Shown: in pieces, positions 1 through 7,523 of the stretch
How the letters are laid out: each line of letters begins with the position of its first letter
Numbering within the stretch: the stretch's first letter is position 1
NCBI RefSeq assembly: GCF_017498545.1
Contig: NZ_CP071793.1
Span: 496,001 to 560,000 of the forward strand
DNA length: 64,000 nt
Direction: 5' to 3'
Source of the DNA: Sulfidibacter corallicola
GTDB taxonomy: Bacteria > Acidobacteriota > Holophagae > Acanthopleuribacterales > Acanthopleuribacteraceae
Translations under genes and position numbers: made by a program
Notes under the pieces: generated by a model
Seen by the model: only the letters and a program-made list of their open reading frames with translations
What the model was told of the DNA's origin: nothing
Database searches by the model: none

Positions 1-1761
1 GTTGGGGTCGAGGGGCAAGGGTTGCGTGTCGTAGAAGTTCGATCGACGCGGCGTGATCTGGTTGTGCAGCGAAATGCGATCGAGGTTCACGATGCGCGGG
101 GTGATCAGGATCAGCCGCTCGACGGTCTCGTTGCGGCGTTCCTTGTGGCGGAACAGGTGCCGGAAGAGCGGGATGTTGCCGAGCAAGGGCACTTTTTTCA
201 AGGTGTTGGTGCGTTTCTCCATGACGTAGCCGCCCACCAGCAGACTCTGGTTGTCGCGAATCATGGCTTGGGTGTTGATGGTGGTCTTTTGCACGACCGG
301 AATGTTGTCGACGCGGCCGTCGGTCACGTTGCCGTCTTCCAGGCTCACGCTCATGCGGATCTTGGCGCCCTGTTCGTCGTTGATGATGTGGGGCATGACG
401 CGCAGGGTGACGCCGGCCGAGACGTTGAACAGGTCGACCTCGCGATCGCCCTCCAGCCGGACGTAGAAGGTTTGGTTGGTTTCCAGTTGGGCTTCGACGT
501 TGTCCAGGGTGAGGACCGAGGGGCGCGAGATGATGTCGGCCTTGCCGTCGGCCTCGAGGGCGCGGATACGGGCCAGGAAGTTCTTGCCGGCATCGCCGAG
601 GATGGTGGTGAAGCTCAGGCCTTCACCCAGGGTCAGGCCCGAGTTGCCGAAGGCGAAGGTATCGTCCTCTTCTCGTTCGGTGGTGGCGAAAAAGCCACCG
701 CTGGCCTGGCCTTCGTCCTCGTAGCGCCAGTCGACGCCCAGTTCGTGGGAGAAATCGGTGTTGACCTCGATGATGCTGGCGTGGATCTCGATCAGGCCGG
801 CCGGCACGTCCAGGGTTTCGATGATTTCGCGGTAGAAATGAATGTTCTCCTGCTTGTCGCGGATCACGACCGCGTTGTTGCGCACGTCGGCCATGACCAT
901 CGGAAACGGCTGGGGCGGTCCGGGCTCGTCGCCCTGTTGCTCGGCGGGGGCCGGCTGCGGATCGATCTCGTCGTCCTCGGCGGCACCCAGGGAGCGCATG
1001 CCCGTGCCCTTGAGTTTGCCCACGCTGGCGGAACGGCGTCTATCGCGGTTCTCGATGGATTCCAGGCCGGTGTTGCCGGTCAGGATGCTGCGCAGGACCG
1101 TCACGACACCGGGAACCACGATGTCGCGGTCGTTGAAGGTCAGGGTCAAATCGTCGGCCCAGGCGTACTGCAGCGGAATCACCTCGACCACGTCGCGGGA
1201 GGACTGCATGGCCGCGTAGCGCTGGGCGTTGGCTTCCAGGCCGCCCGCGGTCTGGGTCACCAGCTCCACGTAGCGCGGCGGGCCGCTGACGTAGACCATG
1301 CCTTCCTCTTCGAGGGTCTTCAGGGGAAAGCGTTCGTCGTACAGTTCCACCAGTTTCAGGGCCGTGACCAAACGGCCGACCTTGGCGAAGCTCATGGTGA
1401 TCAAGGTCGTCTGGATCTCCGAAGCGGGGTGCAGGTAGAGCACCGCACCGTCGAAGTACCAGATCAGGCCGTAGGCCGAGGTCATTTGATCCAAGAAGTC
1501 CGAGGGTGCCAGTTTGGTGAATTTGCCGCTGACCTTACCAACGACGTTCTCGCTGATGACGGCGACGATCCCTTGGTCGGCACAGAAGTTCTGCATCACC
1601 ATCGTCAGGGATTCCTCGCGAACCTGCACCGTGTAGGAGGTGCTCTTCCAGGGAATCTCGGCCGCGAAGCCGGAGGTGGCGATGGCAGCGAACAGGATAC
1701 CGAAAAGGGTGAATCTGAAGGCTTGGCTGTGGAGGTTGGCGGCTTTCACGTCGATGTCCAT
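1..1761 (-). CDS. sctC: T3SS outer-membrane secretin SctC (partial, C-terminus off the left edge)
   Basis: This is the outer-membrane ring of the type III injectisome (YscC/InvG/SctC family), through which the needle passes. About 587 residues are visible and no stop is reached, so only a short C-terminus is missing. The ATG at 1761 has an in-frame TGA nine bases upstream, which fixes the start. Residues ~1-35 form an Sec signal peptide ending near GFAAEIPW. The N0/N1 ring domains follow, including the stretch LYDERFPLKTLEEEGMVYV and the SGPPRYVELV strand typical of SctC. A proline/acidic low-complexity linker around residues 265-300 interrupts the ring domains. The secretin core ends with ERLILITPRIV, the usual C-terminal beta-barrel motif. 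It is the last visible gene of the minus-strand T3SS set, 291 bp downstream of the CesT-type chaperone. Family assignment is firm; the T3SS (rather than T2SS) subtype rests on the N-terminal domains and the neighbours. Confidence 0.9.
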   Translation of the reverse strand, partial: MDIDVKAANLHSQAFRFTLFGILFAAIATSGFAAEIPWKSTSYTVQVREESLTMVMQNFCADQGIVAVISENVVGKVSGKFTKLAPSDFLDQMTSAYGLIWYFDGAVLYLHPASEIQTTLITMSFAKVGRLVTALKLVELYDERFPLKTLEEEGMVYVSGPPRYVELVTQTAGGLEANAQRYAAMQSSRDVVEVIPLQYAWADDLTLTFNDRDIVVPGVVTVLRSILTGNTGLESIENRDRRRSASVGKLKGTGMRSLGAAEDDEIDPQPAPAEQQGDEPGPPQPFPMVMADVRNNAVVIRDKQENIHFYREIIETLDVPAGLIEIHASIIEVNTDFSHELGVDWRYEDEGQASGGFFATTEREEDDTFAFGNSGLTLGEGLSFTTILGDAGKNFLARIRALEADGKADIISRPSVLTLDNVEAQLETNQTFYVRLEGDREVDLFNVSAGVTLRVMPHIINDEQGAKIRMSVSLEDGNVTDGRVDNIPVVQKTTINTQAMIRDNQSLLVGGYVMEKRTNTLKKVPLLGNIPLFRHLFRHKERRNETVERLILITPRIVNLDRISLHNQITPRRSNFYDTQPLPLDPN

Positions 1762-2052
1762 TCCTGATCAAGTGATTTGAGCGAGCGGGTTATTCAGGGC
1801 GTTTTGGGCGGAAAATTAGCGGAGCCGGGAGATCGGCCCTTCTTTTCGGGATGCTGAAAAAAGCATCAAAAGGCTTAATTATCGATTTCGGGAATCTGGT
1901 TGTCTATAAGGATTTTTGGAAGCTGCCGGATTCGCCGGTAGTGGCGACGGTTTTGGTTGCCGGGTTGCCGGTTGTCGGCTGCCTTGAACCGCGGTGCGTA
2001 CCCTCGCGGTGCAGGCGCAGGCGAAAGCCGGCAGGATCACGGCGGCACCCGC

Positions 2053-2484
2053 TTACGGAAAGAGCATCATGGCCGGTGGACGGTGATCGTTTTGGGCGGG
2101 AGTGGCGATCCAGGCCTCGAGGCGATTGAGGTAGGCTTCGAGGGCTTCGGAGAAGGTGTCGGGGTTCAGGTTGCTGACGTCCAGGCAGCGGTACATGGTG
2201 ATCTCGCGACTCTGTTCGTCGTAGGTCATCAATTCGCGCTGCTGGCCCATCTTGGCCAGGTTCAGCTTCATCAGGTGCTTGATGCGCTGCTCCGCGGCGT
2301 GGGCGTCGTCGTTGGGAATCTTGCAGACGGGGCTGTGGATCAGCACCGTGTAGCGACCCTCGGGGAAGATGTGGAGTACCAGGTTGCCGTCGAAGCAGAA
2401 CTCGTAGGTGCCGTCGGCTTCGGGCTCGATGTCGCCGAGGCCCAGGCTGTGGGAAAAGTGTCGAATCAGCGTTTTGGCGTCCAT
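2053..2484 (-). CDS. CesT/SycE-type class I T3SS chaperone
   Basis: A 143-residue acidic protein with the size and fold pattern of class I T3SS chaperones (CesT/Tir chaperone family), which bind effectors or translocators in the cytosol and deliver them to the export gate. The N-terminal helix (ARHFSHSLGLG-like start, MDAKTLIRHFSHSLGLG) is followed by alternating strands such as YEFCFDGNLVLHIFPEG and YTVLIHSPVCKIP, then a helix and a further strand pair containing REITMYRCLD, as in SycE-like dimers. The start ATG is preceded by GAGG seven bases upstream. It lies between sctB and sctC on the same strand, 82 bp downstream of sctB, so it probably belongs to the translocon operon. The client cannot be read from the sequence. 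A specialised effector chaperone is the main alternative. Confidence 0.75.
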   Translation of the reverse strand: MDAKTLIRHFSHSLGLGDIEPEADGTYEFCFDGNLVLHIFPEGRYTVLIHSPVCKIPNDDAHAAEQRIKHLMKLNLAKMGQQRELMTYDEQSREITMYRCLDVSNLNPDTFSEALEAYLNRLEAWIATPAQNDHRPPAMMLFP

Positions 2485-2516
2485 GTGAAAACCTCGAGGA
2501 AAAAGTGGGGTGGAGA

Positions 2517-2551
2517 GAGCGGGCGGCTCGCTGGGAGCGCGTCGCCCGCTC
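2517..2551 (-). other. Intercistronic GC hairpin between sctB and the CesT-type chaperone
   Basis: A perfect nine-base stem (GAGCGGGCG paired with CGCCCGCTC) with a 17-base loop lies between the stop of sctB and the start of the next gene. No T-tract follows on either strand, so it looks more like an mRNA-processing or attenuation hairpin than a classical terminator. Function is inference. Confidence 0.4.
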
Positions 2552-2566
2552 GGCGTATGGCCCGAG

Positions 2567-3652
2567 TTAGGCCATGATTTTCTTGTTGGTGTCGGTACGC
2601 GAGGTGAGAATCGCGCTCAGCTTTTCGCGGATCTCGCGCTCCAGGTCCTTCATGGTCTGCATGAAGTCGTTTTCTTCCTGGGCCAGGGTCTCGGCCTTGG
2701 TCGCGGCGGTTTCGTCCTCTTTCTGGAGGGCTTCCTGCTCGCCCTTGGCGTACTCGGCACCGGCGGCACCGGCCTGGCCCATGCCCGTGGCCATCTGGGT
2801 TCCGCCCTGGGCGTAGTTGGAGTACATCTGCGATTTCTGGATGTCGGCGTCGACCGTGGTGTTGTTGTTGCGGAATTCCGCGTTGATCTCTTCCTTGGTC
2901 TGGGTGCGGGCCTTCATGATCTCGTCTTGGGAAAGACCGGAGTTCCGCTCCACCTTGGCCCGATTGGAGACGGCCTTGTCCAGTTCGAGCTTGGAGGCTT
3001 TGACCTCGGCTTCGGCAGCCTTGACCCGCGAGGGGTTGGGCGGCTGGGCGGCATTGGCTCTTTCCAGTTTGGCCTGGCTGGCTTTGAAGCCGGCGGCTGC
3101 GTCGTCGACCTGCGTCTGGGCGGCGCGAACGTCGTGCTTGGCCTGCAGGGTCTTGGTGCCCTTGAAGGAGCCCTGCATGGCTTTGCCGCTCTTGAAGGCG
3201 CCGACGCCACCGGCGATACCGCCGGCGATGGAGAGGCTGCCGGAAACGATGCCGGAAATCAGGGCCATCTTGGCCGCTTCGCGAATCTTGTTGGCCGCAT
3301 CGCCAAGCGCCGTGACCTGCTGATCGCGAGCCGCGAAACGCGCTTCACGAGCGGCACGACGGTTTTGAACGGTCATCTCGTGGAACAGCATCATCAGTTC
3401 CTGGATGTTCATTTCACCGGCGTTTTCCAACTTGTCCAGCGTGCTTTGCATTTCATCGTTGCTGGGGTTTTGGTTGCCGGGGGCTTCGAGCGTCAGTTTG
3501 TCCCAGGCCTTGTTGAACGCCATGTCGAACTTTTCCGAGATGGTCAGGGTGGCGTTTTCGGGGTTGTTGTTGATTTGTTGTAACTGGGCGTCAATTTCGG
3601 TTTGAAAGGCGGTCGGGTCGAAACCGGTAACACCAATGCTGTCGATCGTCAT
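2567..3652 (-). CDS. sctB: T3SS minor translocator SctB-like (YopD/IpaC/SipC type)
   Basis: A 361-residue protein with one clear hydrophobic stretch (about residues 128-153, MALISGIVSGSLSIAGGIAGG) flanked by long charged helices, the architecture of minor T3SS translocators that insert into the host membrane together with SctE. The segment before it (LMMLFHEMTVQNRRAAREAR) resembles the conserved pre-membrane helix of the SctB/IpaC group. Residues ~165-265 are heptad-rich and predicted to be coiled coil, and the C-terminus carries an amphipathic helix. The start has a good GGAGG six bases upstream. It follows sctE on the same strand with a 96-bp gap holding a hairpin. Assignment to SctB rather than an effector rests on the single hydrophobic region and the order chaperone-sctE-sctB. 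I did not see enough identity to name a closest homologue. Confidence 0.72.
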   Translation of the reverse strand: MTIDSIGVTGFDPTAFQTEIDAQLQQINNNPENATLTISEKFDMAFNKAWDKLTLEAPGNQNPSNDEMQSTLDKLENAGEMNIQELMMLFHEMTVQNRRAAREARFAARDQQVTALGDAANKIREAAKMALISGIVSGSLSIAGGIAGGVGAFKSGKAMQGSFKGTKTLQAKHDVRAAQTQVDDAAAGFKASQAKLERANAAQPPNPSRVKAAEAEVKASKLELDKAVSNRAKVERNSGLSQDEIMKARTQTKEEINAEFRNNNTTVDADIQKSQMYSNYAQGGTQMATGMGQAGAAGAEYAKGEQEALQKEDETAATKAETLAQEENDFMQTMKDLEREIREKLSAILTSRTDTNKKIMA

Positions 3653-3712
3653 GATTATCCTCCAGAGTGTATGTGTCTTACTTCAAAGAGCCGAGGGCGG
3701 AGCGACGTGGTG

Positions 3713-3738
3713 GTGGAAGCCCGGGATCGGGCCTCCAC
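3713..3738 (-). other. Intercistronic hairpin between sctE and sctB
   Basis: An eleven-base stem with one mismatch (GTGGAAGCCCG against CGGGCCTCCAC) and a four-base loop sits in the gap between sctE and sctB. No T-run follows, so it may tune the relative translation or stability of the two translocator messages. The role is inferred. Confidence 0.4.
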
Positions 3739-3748
3739 ACCGGTTCGT

Positions 3749-4765
3749 TTAGACCATGTTGCGCGTGGTCTGAGAGATCGACTGCGAACTGGAACCCATG
3801 ATCTGCATGATCACGGACACGTTGTTCTGCATGTTTTCGATCAGTTCTCTCAGGCGCTCCATTTCTTCTTCCATCATGGCTTGAAGCTTGGCCATCAACT
3901 TCTGGAAGTCCTTGGCATCGCCTTGGGCCTGCATCGCGTCGTTGGTTTGCACCGACGATGCGATTTGGGCGCTACCCTGGGCGACCATGCTGGCCGCGGA
4001 GGCGACTTCGGCACCGATCTGGACGATGGTGGCGATCTGTTTCGTCATCATCGAGATGGTTGTCGAGGCTGTAGCGCCGCCCGACATGACCATCGCGGCG
4101 ATGTTGGCTGCCAGTACCGCGGCCATGACGATGATCTGAGCCGCCATCTTGGCGTCCTCTTCCGAGATGTCCAATCCGACGAGGCCACCCAGTTCCTGGA
4201 TACCCTTGGCCATGAATTCGACGATTTTGTCCATGGCGCCGGTTTCCTGCAGGATCATGACCGTCATGTTCAAGGCTGCAGCCGCAAGGAGTGGGGCCGC
4301 CGCACCACCGGTCAGAATCGTGGCCGCCACTGCCGCAACCAGCGTCGCCGCTGCCGCGATCCAGCCGAAGATCTTGCCGATCTTGCTGCTCTTCTGGGCT
4401 TCCTTCATCTTGTCGATGGCTTCCTGGAGTTTGCCGAGCCGCTCTTTGTGAGCCGACTTGTTCTTCACCATGTTGTTTTTGATGTCTTCCTTGCTGAAGG
4501 CCTGCATCGCTTCGTTGATCGCCGATTTCAGTTCCAGCAGGGCCAGCGCCATTTCGTCCGCACTTTTCAGGTCGGTGTTGGGCACTTCCAGTACCGGGCG
4601 GTCACCTTTGGGGGGCGCGCCGTCCAGCGTCAGTTCCTTCTCCGAAAGCACGGTCAGGACGTTGTCCAGTACTTTCTGGAGGTTTTGGAGATCTTGGGCA
4701 TTTTCAATTTCGGCACCGTACGCGTTGGGAATGGTGCTGAATTCACTGCCACCTACCGTTGTCAT
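3749..4765 (-). CDS. sctE: T3SS major translocator SctE (YopB/IpaB/SipB type)
   Basis: A 338-residue protein with the two-transmembrane architecture of the major translocon pore subunit. An N-terminal helical region (~25-128) carries heptads, the first hydrophobic hairpin spans ~132-170 (KIFGWIAAAATLVAAVAATI and on), and the second spans ~208-228 (AQIIVMAAVLAANIAAMVMSGG). The intervening segment ETGAMDKIVEFMAKGIQELG and the C-terminal coiled region (~260-330, ending SISQTTRNMV) match the SipB/IpaB/YopB pattern. The start codon overlaps the stop of the upstream SycD-like chaperone gene by four bases (ATGA), which indicates translational coupling and fits chaperone-client pairing. It is followed by sctB. 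Evidence for the family is strong. Whether it forms pores in an animal or protist host membrane cannot be told from the sequence. Confidence 0.83.
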   Translation of the reverse strand: MTTVGGSEFSTIPNAYGAEIENAQDLQNLQKVLDNVLTVLSEKELTLDGAPPKGDRPVLEVPNTDLKSADEMALALLELKSAINEAMQAFSKEDIKNNMVKNKSAHKERLGKLQEAIDKMKEAQKSSKIGKIFGWIAAAATLVAAVAATILTGGAAAPLLAAAALNMTVMILQETGAMDKIVEFMAKGIQELGGLVGLDISEEDAKMAAQIIVMAAVLAANIAAMVMSGGATASTTISMMTKQIATIVQIGAEVASAASMVAQGSAQIASSVQTNDAMQAQGDAKDFQKLMAKLQAMMEEEMERLRELIENMQNNVSVIMQIMGSSSQSISQTTRNMV

Positions 4766-5265
4766 GATTGAGCTCCTTCGGTTTTGTCTTTTTCTTTGAT
4801 GAGTTGCAGAAGTCCTTGAGCCCGGCCTTTCGTCTTCGCGTGTTCCGGCTTGTCACCGGCCCAGTGGACCGTGGCTTCCAGGGCGCTTTCGGCTTCGCCG
4901 AGACGTTCGAGTGCCAGAAGGCAGTCGGCCGCGTGAAGGTGGGCGGAGGGGTCTTCTACGTCGAGCATCGCCGCATAGCCATAGGCCTGCACTGCGCCTT
5001 CGTAGTTCTTGAGCATCTGCCGGCATGCACCCAAACCCATCAAATATTTCCGTTCCAAATGGTTGTAGAAGCTGAGGAATTTGAAGACGTCCTCGGCATC
5101 CTTGTATTTGCCGTGGTTGTACAACTGGTATCCCATGCTGTAGATGACTTCCAGGTCTTTCGTTTCGAATCCCCGGATGTCGGCGAGGGTACCGCCCTCG
5201 GAAAGAAAGGTCTGGACAATGTCCTGCAGGTCGTCCTTTTCGATGATCTTGGGCTCTGTTGCCAT
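4762..5265 (-). CDS. SycD/LcrH/IpgC-type class II T3SS chaperone (TPR)
   Basis: A 167-residue all-helical protein with three tandem tetratricopeptide repeats, at about residues 40-140 (motifs such as YSMGYQLYNHGKYKDAEDVF, GLGACRQMLKNYEGAVQAYGY and HLHAADCLLALERLGEAESAL). This is the class II chaperone that keeps the hydrophobic translocators soluble before secretion. Length matches SycD/IpgC (about 150-170). The start has AAGGAG upstream. The stop overlaps the start of sctE by four bases, the usual chaperone-translocator arrangement. N-terminal residues 8-35 (the segment ending GGTLADIRGF) correspond to the segment that helps SycD dimerise. Assignment is confident from repeat pattern and context. 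Confidence 0.88.
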   Translation of the reverse strand: MATEPKIIEKDDLQDIVQTFLSEGGTLADIRGFETKDLEVIYSMGYQLYNHGKYKDAEDVFKFLSFYNHLERKYLMGLGACRQMLKNYEGAVQAYGYAAMLDVEDPSAHLHAADCLLALERLGEAESALEATVHWAGDKPEHAKTKGRAQGLLQLIKEKDKTEGAQS

Positions 5266-5483
5266 TTGAAATCTCCTTGATTCTTCTTGAAGAATGATTT
5301 GGCGAGAACCAAAGCACGACCTCTGTCCTTCCGGGACAATCGTACGGCGGCTTCGGATCGGAACCTACCCGAATTGATTCGGGCTTGTTTGAAGGGTGTT
5401 GCGGTGAGACGCGTTCGGCGTGAATCGGATCCAGCGCCAAAAGTGTCGGTGAAATTCGGCGATCCTCGCAACTAGGTGAAGGA

Positions 5484-5978
5484 TCAGTAGTTGCGGATGA
5501 TGTTGTCCTTGGAGCCAGAGAACTTCTTGATGAAGTTGGTCATCATGTCGAAGGATTGCGTGTACTTGTTGTTGAGGTTCTGAAGGCGGATCATGTCCAT
5601 CTGGGAAGCGCTGTTCTGGGAGTCGATGAAGCCCTTCAGGTTCTCGATGTTCTGGTCGAACTCGGTCTGGTTCTTGTTACCGGTGTTGAAGTCGATGCCG
5701 TATTTCGAAGCGAAGGCGGCGGCGTCTGCGGGAACGTCGGCCTTGCCGCTGCCTTTGGCGGGACGGGCGGCGCGCAGGGAAGCCAGGGCGGATTGCGCTT
5801 CCTTCAGGATGGCGTTCTTCTTTTTCATTTCGTTGGCTTGGTCCATCAACTGGCTGTTGATGTTGTTGGCGCGCTCCATCTGGAGGGTCACCAACAGGGT
5901 TTCGATGTCGAACGACTGGCCATCCATGATGAACATGTCGCCGGACTTAACGATGTTGTTTACACCCATATCAGTCAT
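5484..5978 (-). CDS. EspA/SseB-like T3SS filament or needle-tip protein (short paralogue)
   Basis: A 164-residue secreted-type protein with two helical arms and a C-terminal block (SQMDMIRLQNLNNKYTQSFD, then NFIKKFSGSKDNIIRNY) that resembles the EspA/SseB group, which extends the needle or caps it and connects it to the translocon. The N-terminal block (DIETLLVTLQMERANNINSQ) is shared with the longer gene at 6477-7523, so the two are paralogues. Between the blocks is a ~35-residue linker containing a degenerate EF-hand-like loop (DFNTGNKNQTEFD). The start follows AGGAG at seven bases. It is transcribed just upstream of the SycD-sctE-sctB genes, separated by 218 bp. Family placement is by motif recognition and context; it could also be called an SctA (tip) homologue. 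Confidence 0.68.
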   Translation of the reverse strand: MTDMGVNNIVKSGDMFIMDGQSFDIETLLVTLQMERANNINSQLMDQANEMKKKNAILKEAQSALASLRAARPAKGSGKADVPADAAAFASKYGIDFNTGNKNQTEFDQNIENLKGFIDSQNSASQMDMIRLQNLNNKYTQSFDMMTNFIKKFSGSKDNIIRNY

Positions 5979-6104
5979 GTCTTTGCTCCTAATTCTTTGT
6001 GCTTTATGGCTTGAGGATTCTGGGTTTAGGCGCCGTTTGCGGCTTCTTCGCCATGACTCGAGACTTCCGATCGAGCTTCAGTTGGGGCGATACCGGAACG
6101 CGTT

Positions 6105-6416
6105 CTAGATGCGCATCCGCGGAATGCGGGCCTTGCTGCGACGGGGCGTGGTCTCGTTTTTGAAGCGGTCCTGCGCTTCCTTGATCTCACGCGCCACTTC
6201 TTCTTCCCACTCGGCGAGTTCGGCCAAAATGCGCTCGCGCTCGGCCTGCGGGACTTTGTCGCTTTCCAGATAGCGCTTGGCGGCATCGCGCTCGATGCCC
6301 AATTCCTGATAGAACTCGTCGGTCTGACGGACCAAGGCTTCGGCCTCTTTGATCATGGTGTCCATCTTTCCGATGAGTTCTCCAGCCTTGACTTCGGGGT
6401 CTACTTTGGTGCTCAT
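6105..6416 (-). CDS. Small charged helical protein in the T3SS locus, possible filament-protein chaperone
   Basis: A 103-residue protein, almost entirely charged helix (heptads from ~10 to 85, ending in a basic tail RRSKARIPRMRI). It has a clear GGAGG upstream of the ATG. It sits between the two EspA/SseB-like genes. In the Salmonella SPI-2 and LEE systems a similarly sized helical chaperone (SseA, CesA/CesAB) binds the filament subunit, so a chaperone role is a reasonable inference from size, composition and position. I recognise no sequence motif that proves it. Other possibilities are a SctO-like stalk or a regulator. Confidence 0.5.
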   Translation of the reverse strand: MSTKVDPEVKAGELIGKMDTMIKEAEALVRQTDEFYQELGIERDAAKRYLESDKVPQAERERILAELAEWEEEVAREIKEAQDRFKNETTPRRSKARIPRMRI

Positions 6417-6476
6417 GGCGAATTTTCCTCCTCGTTCCAGGAACCCTCACGGGCCCCTCATCCCATATTCCGATGA

Positions 6477-7523
6477 TTAGTAGTTGCGGATGATGCTGTC
6501 TTTGGAGCCGGCGAACTTCTTGACGAAGTTGGTGGCTTCATCGTAGGCCTGGACGTACTTGTTGTTGAGGCTCTGGAGGCGGATCATGTTCATCTGAGAA
6601 GTGGCGTTCACGGAGTCCATGAAACCCTTGACGTTCTCGATGGTGGCTTTGATGTCGGCCTCGGTCAGGTTGCCGTCGCCGTCTTCGTCGACGATCGTGA
6701 CGTTGTTGGCCTTCAGGAAGTCGAGCGTCTTCTGGTCCAGTTCGACTTGCTTGTGCTGGTAGGTTTCGGCGGTGGCGACGGCTTCGGTTTCGAAGTGCAT
6801 CTGTCGGTCGTTGTTCCCCAGATCGGTGCCGTTTGCGGTGACCCACTGATTCACACCGGAACCTTCGTAAACCACGTGGCCGTCGGTGGTGTCGGCGTCC
6901 AGTTGGCGGCCGTCGAGGGTGACGTCGCTGATGTTCAGCGGGGTGGAGTCGTTTTGGGTCAAGCCGGTGACCACGACCGCTTGGTCGCCCTTGGTGATGG
7001 TCAGGGTGTCGGAAGTGGTGTAATCACTGTTGCCCCACTGTTTGGTGCCGACGCTGATCTTGGTGCCGTCGTCCAATACGAAGGTCGTGTCTTTTTTGAA
7101 GTCCCAGTCGATCTTGCGATCGCCGTCTTCGTCCACGTGCGGGTCGCCCCAGATGCGGGTCTTTTCGCCGGTGGGCTGACCGTTGTCGTCCAGCTTCTCG
7201 ATGGTCCAGGCACTGCTGCTTTCGTCGAGGCTGATCTTGTAGCCGTCGAGCGTGATTTCGTTGTTGGATTTATCGACGGTCCAGGTGGCTTCGTCGGGCG
7301 TGGCGGCTTTGGATTCGGCCACACGCAGCGCGGCGAGGGCCTCGTTGGCGCCCTTCAGTTTGTTGTTGATGGTTTTCATTTCGCGAGCCTGGTCCAAAAC
7401 CCCTTCGTTAATGAGGTTGGCGCGCTCCAGTCTCAAGGTCATCAACAAAGTTTCGAGATCGACTTCTCCGCCCTCGATCAAGCCGAGTTCGGTCATTCCT
7501 GCGTTGTTTACACCATCAATCAT
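6477..7523 (-). CDS. EspA/SseB-like T3SS filament/tip protein with inserted DUF1521 (MIIA) self-cleavage domain and EF-hand
   Basis: A 348-residue paralogue of the short EspA-like protein. The N-terminal arm (~18-72, DLETLLMTLRLERANLINEG) and C-terminal arm (~292-348, SQMNMIRLQSLNNKYVQAYD and KKFAGSKDSIIRNY) are shared with it. Residues ~78-235 are an extra beta-rich domain with the hallmarks of DUF1521, the metal-ion-inducible autocleavage domain of the rhizobial effector NopE1: the GDPHVD motif at residues 126-131, preceded by TRIW, then the FVLDDGTKISVGT strand and TITKGDQAVVVTG. In NopE1 the chain breaks between the D and P of this motif when calcium is present. Residues 279-290 (DEDGDGNLTEAD) form an EF-hand-type calcium loop just before the shared C-terminal arm. 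AGGAGG precedes the start. It is the first gene of the minus-strand set and probably the operon head. The combined domain arrangement is the inference; the motifs are seen directly. Confidence 0.8.
   Translation of the reverse strand: MIDGVNNAGMTELGLIEGGEVDLETLLMTLRLERANLINEGVLDQAREMKTINNKLKGANEALAALRVAESKAATPDEATWTVDKSNNEITLDGYKISLDESSSAWTIEKLDDNGQPTGEKTRIWGDPHVDEDGDRKIDWDFKKDTTFVLDDGTKISVGTKQWGNSDYTTSDTLTITKGDQAVVVTGLTQNDSTPLNISDVTLDGRQLDADTTDGHVVYEGSGVNQWVTANGTDLGNNDRQMHFETEAVATAETYQHKQVELDQKTLDFLKANNVTIVDEDGDGNLTEADIKATIENVKGFMDSVNATSQMNMIRLQSLNNKYVQAYDEATNFVKKFAGSKDSIIRNY

Noticed and set aside
22..1767. Long plus-strand open frame over the secretin
   Set aside because: It is the antisense of the minus-strand secretin in a GC-rich region; the translated product has repetitive Val/Gly/Asp/His composition without a domain or a ribosome binding site.
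2517..2551. Hairpin as a full terminator between sctB and the CesT-type chaperone
   Set aside because: No T-tract on the transcribed strand, and the following gene belongs to the same functional set, so termination here is doubtful.
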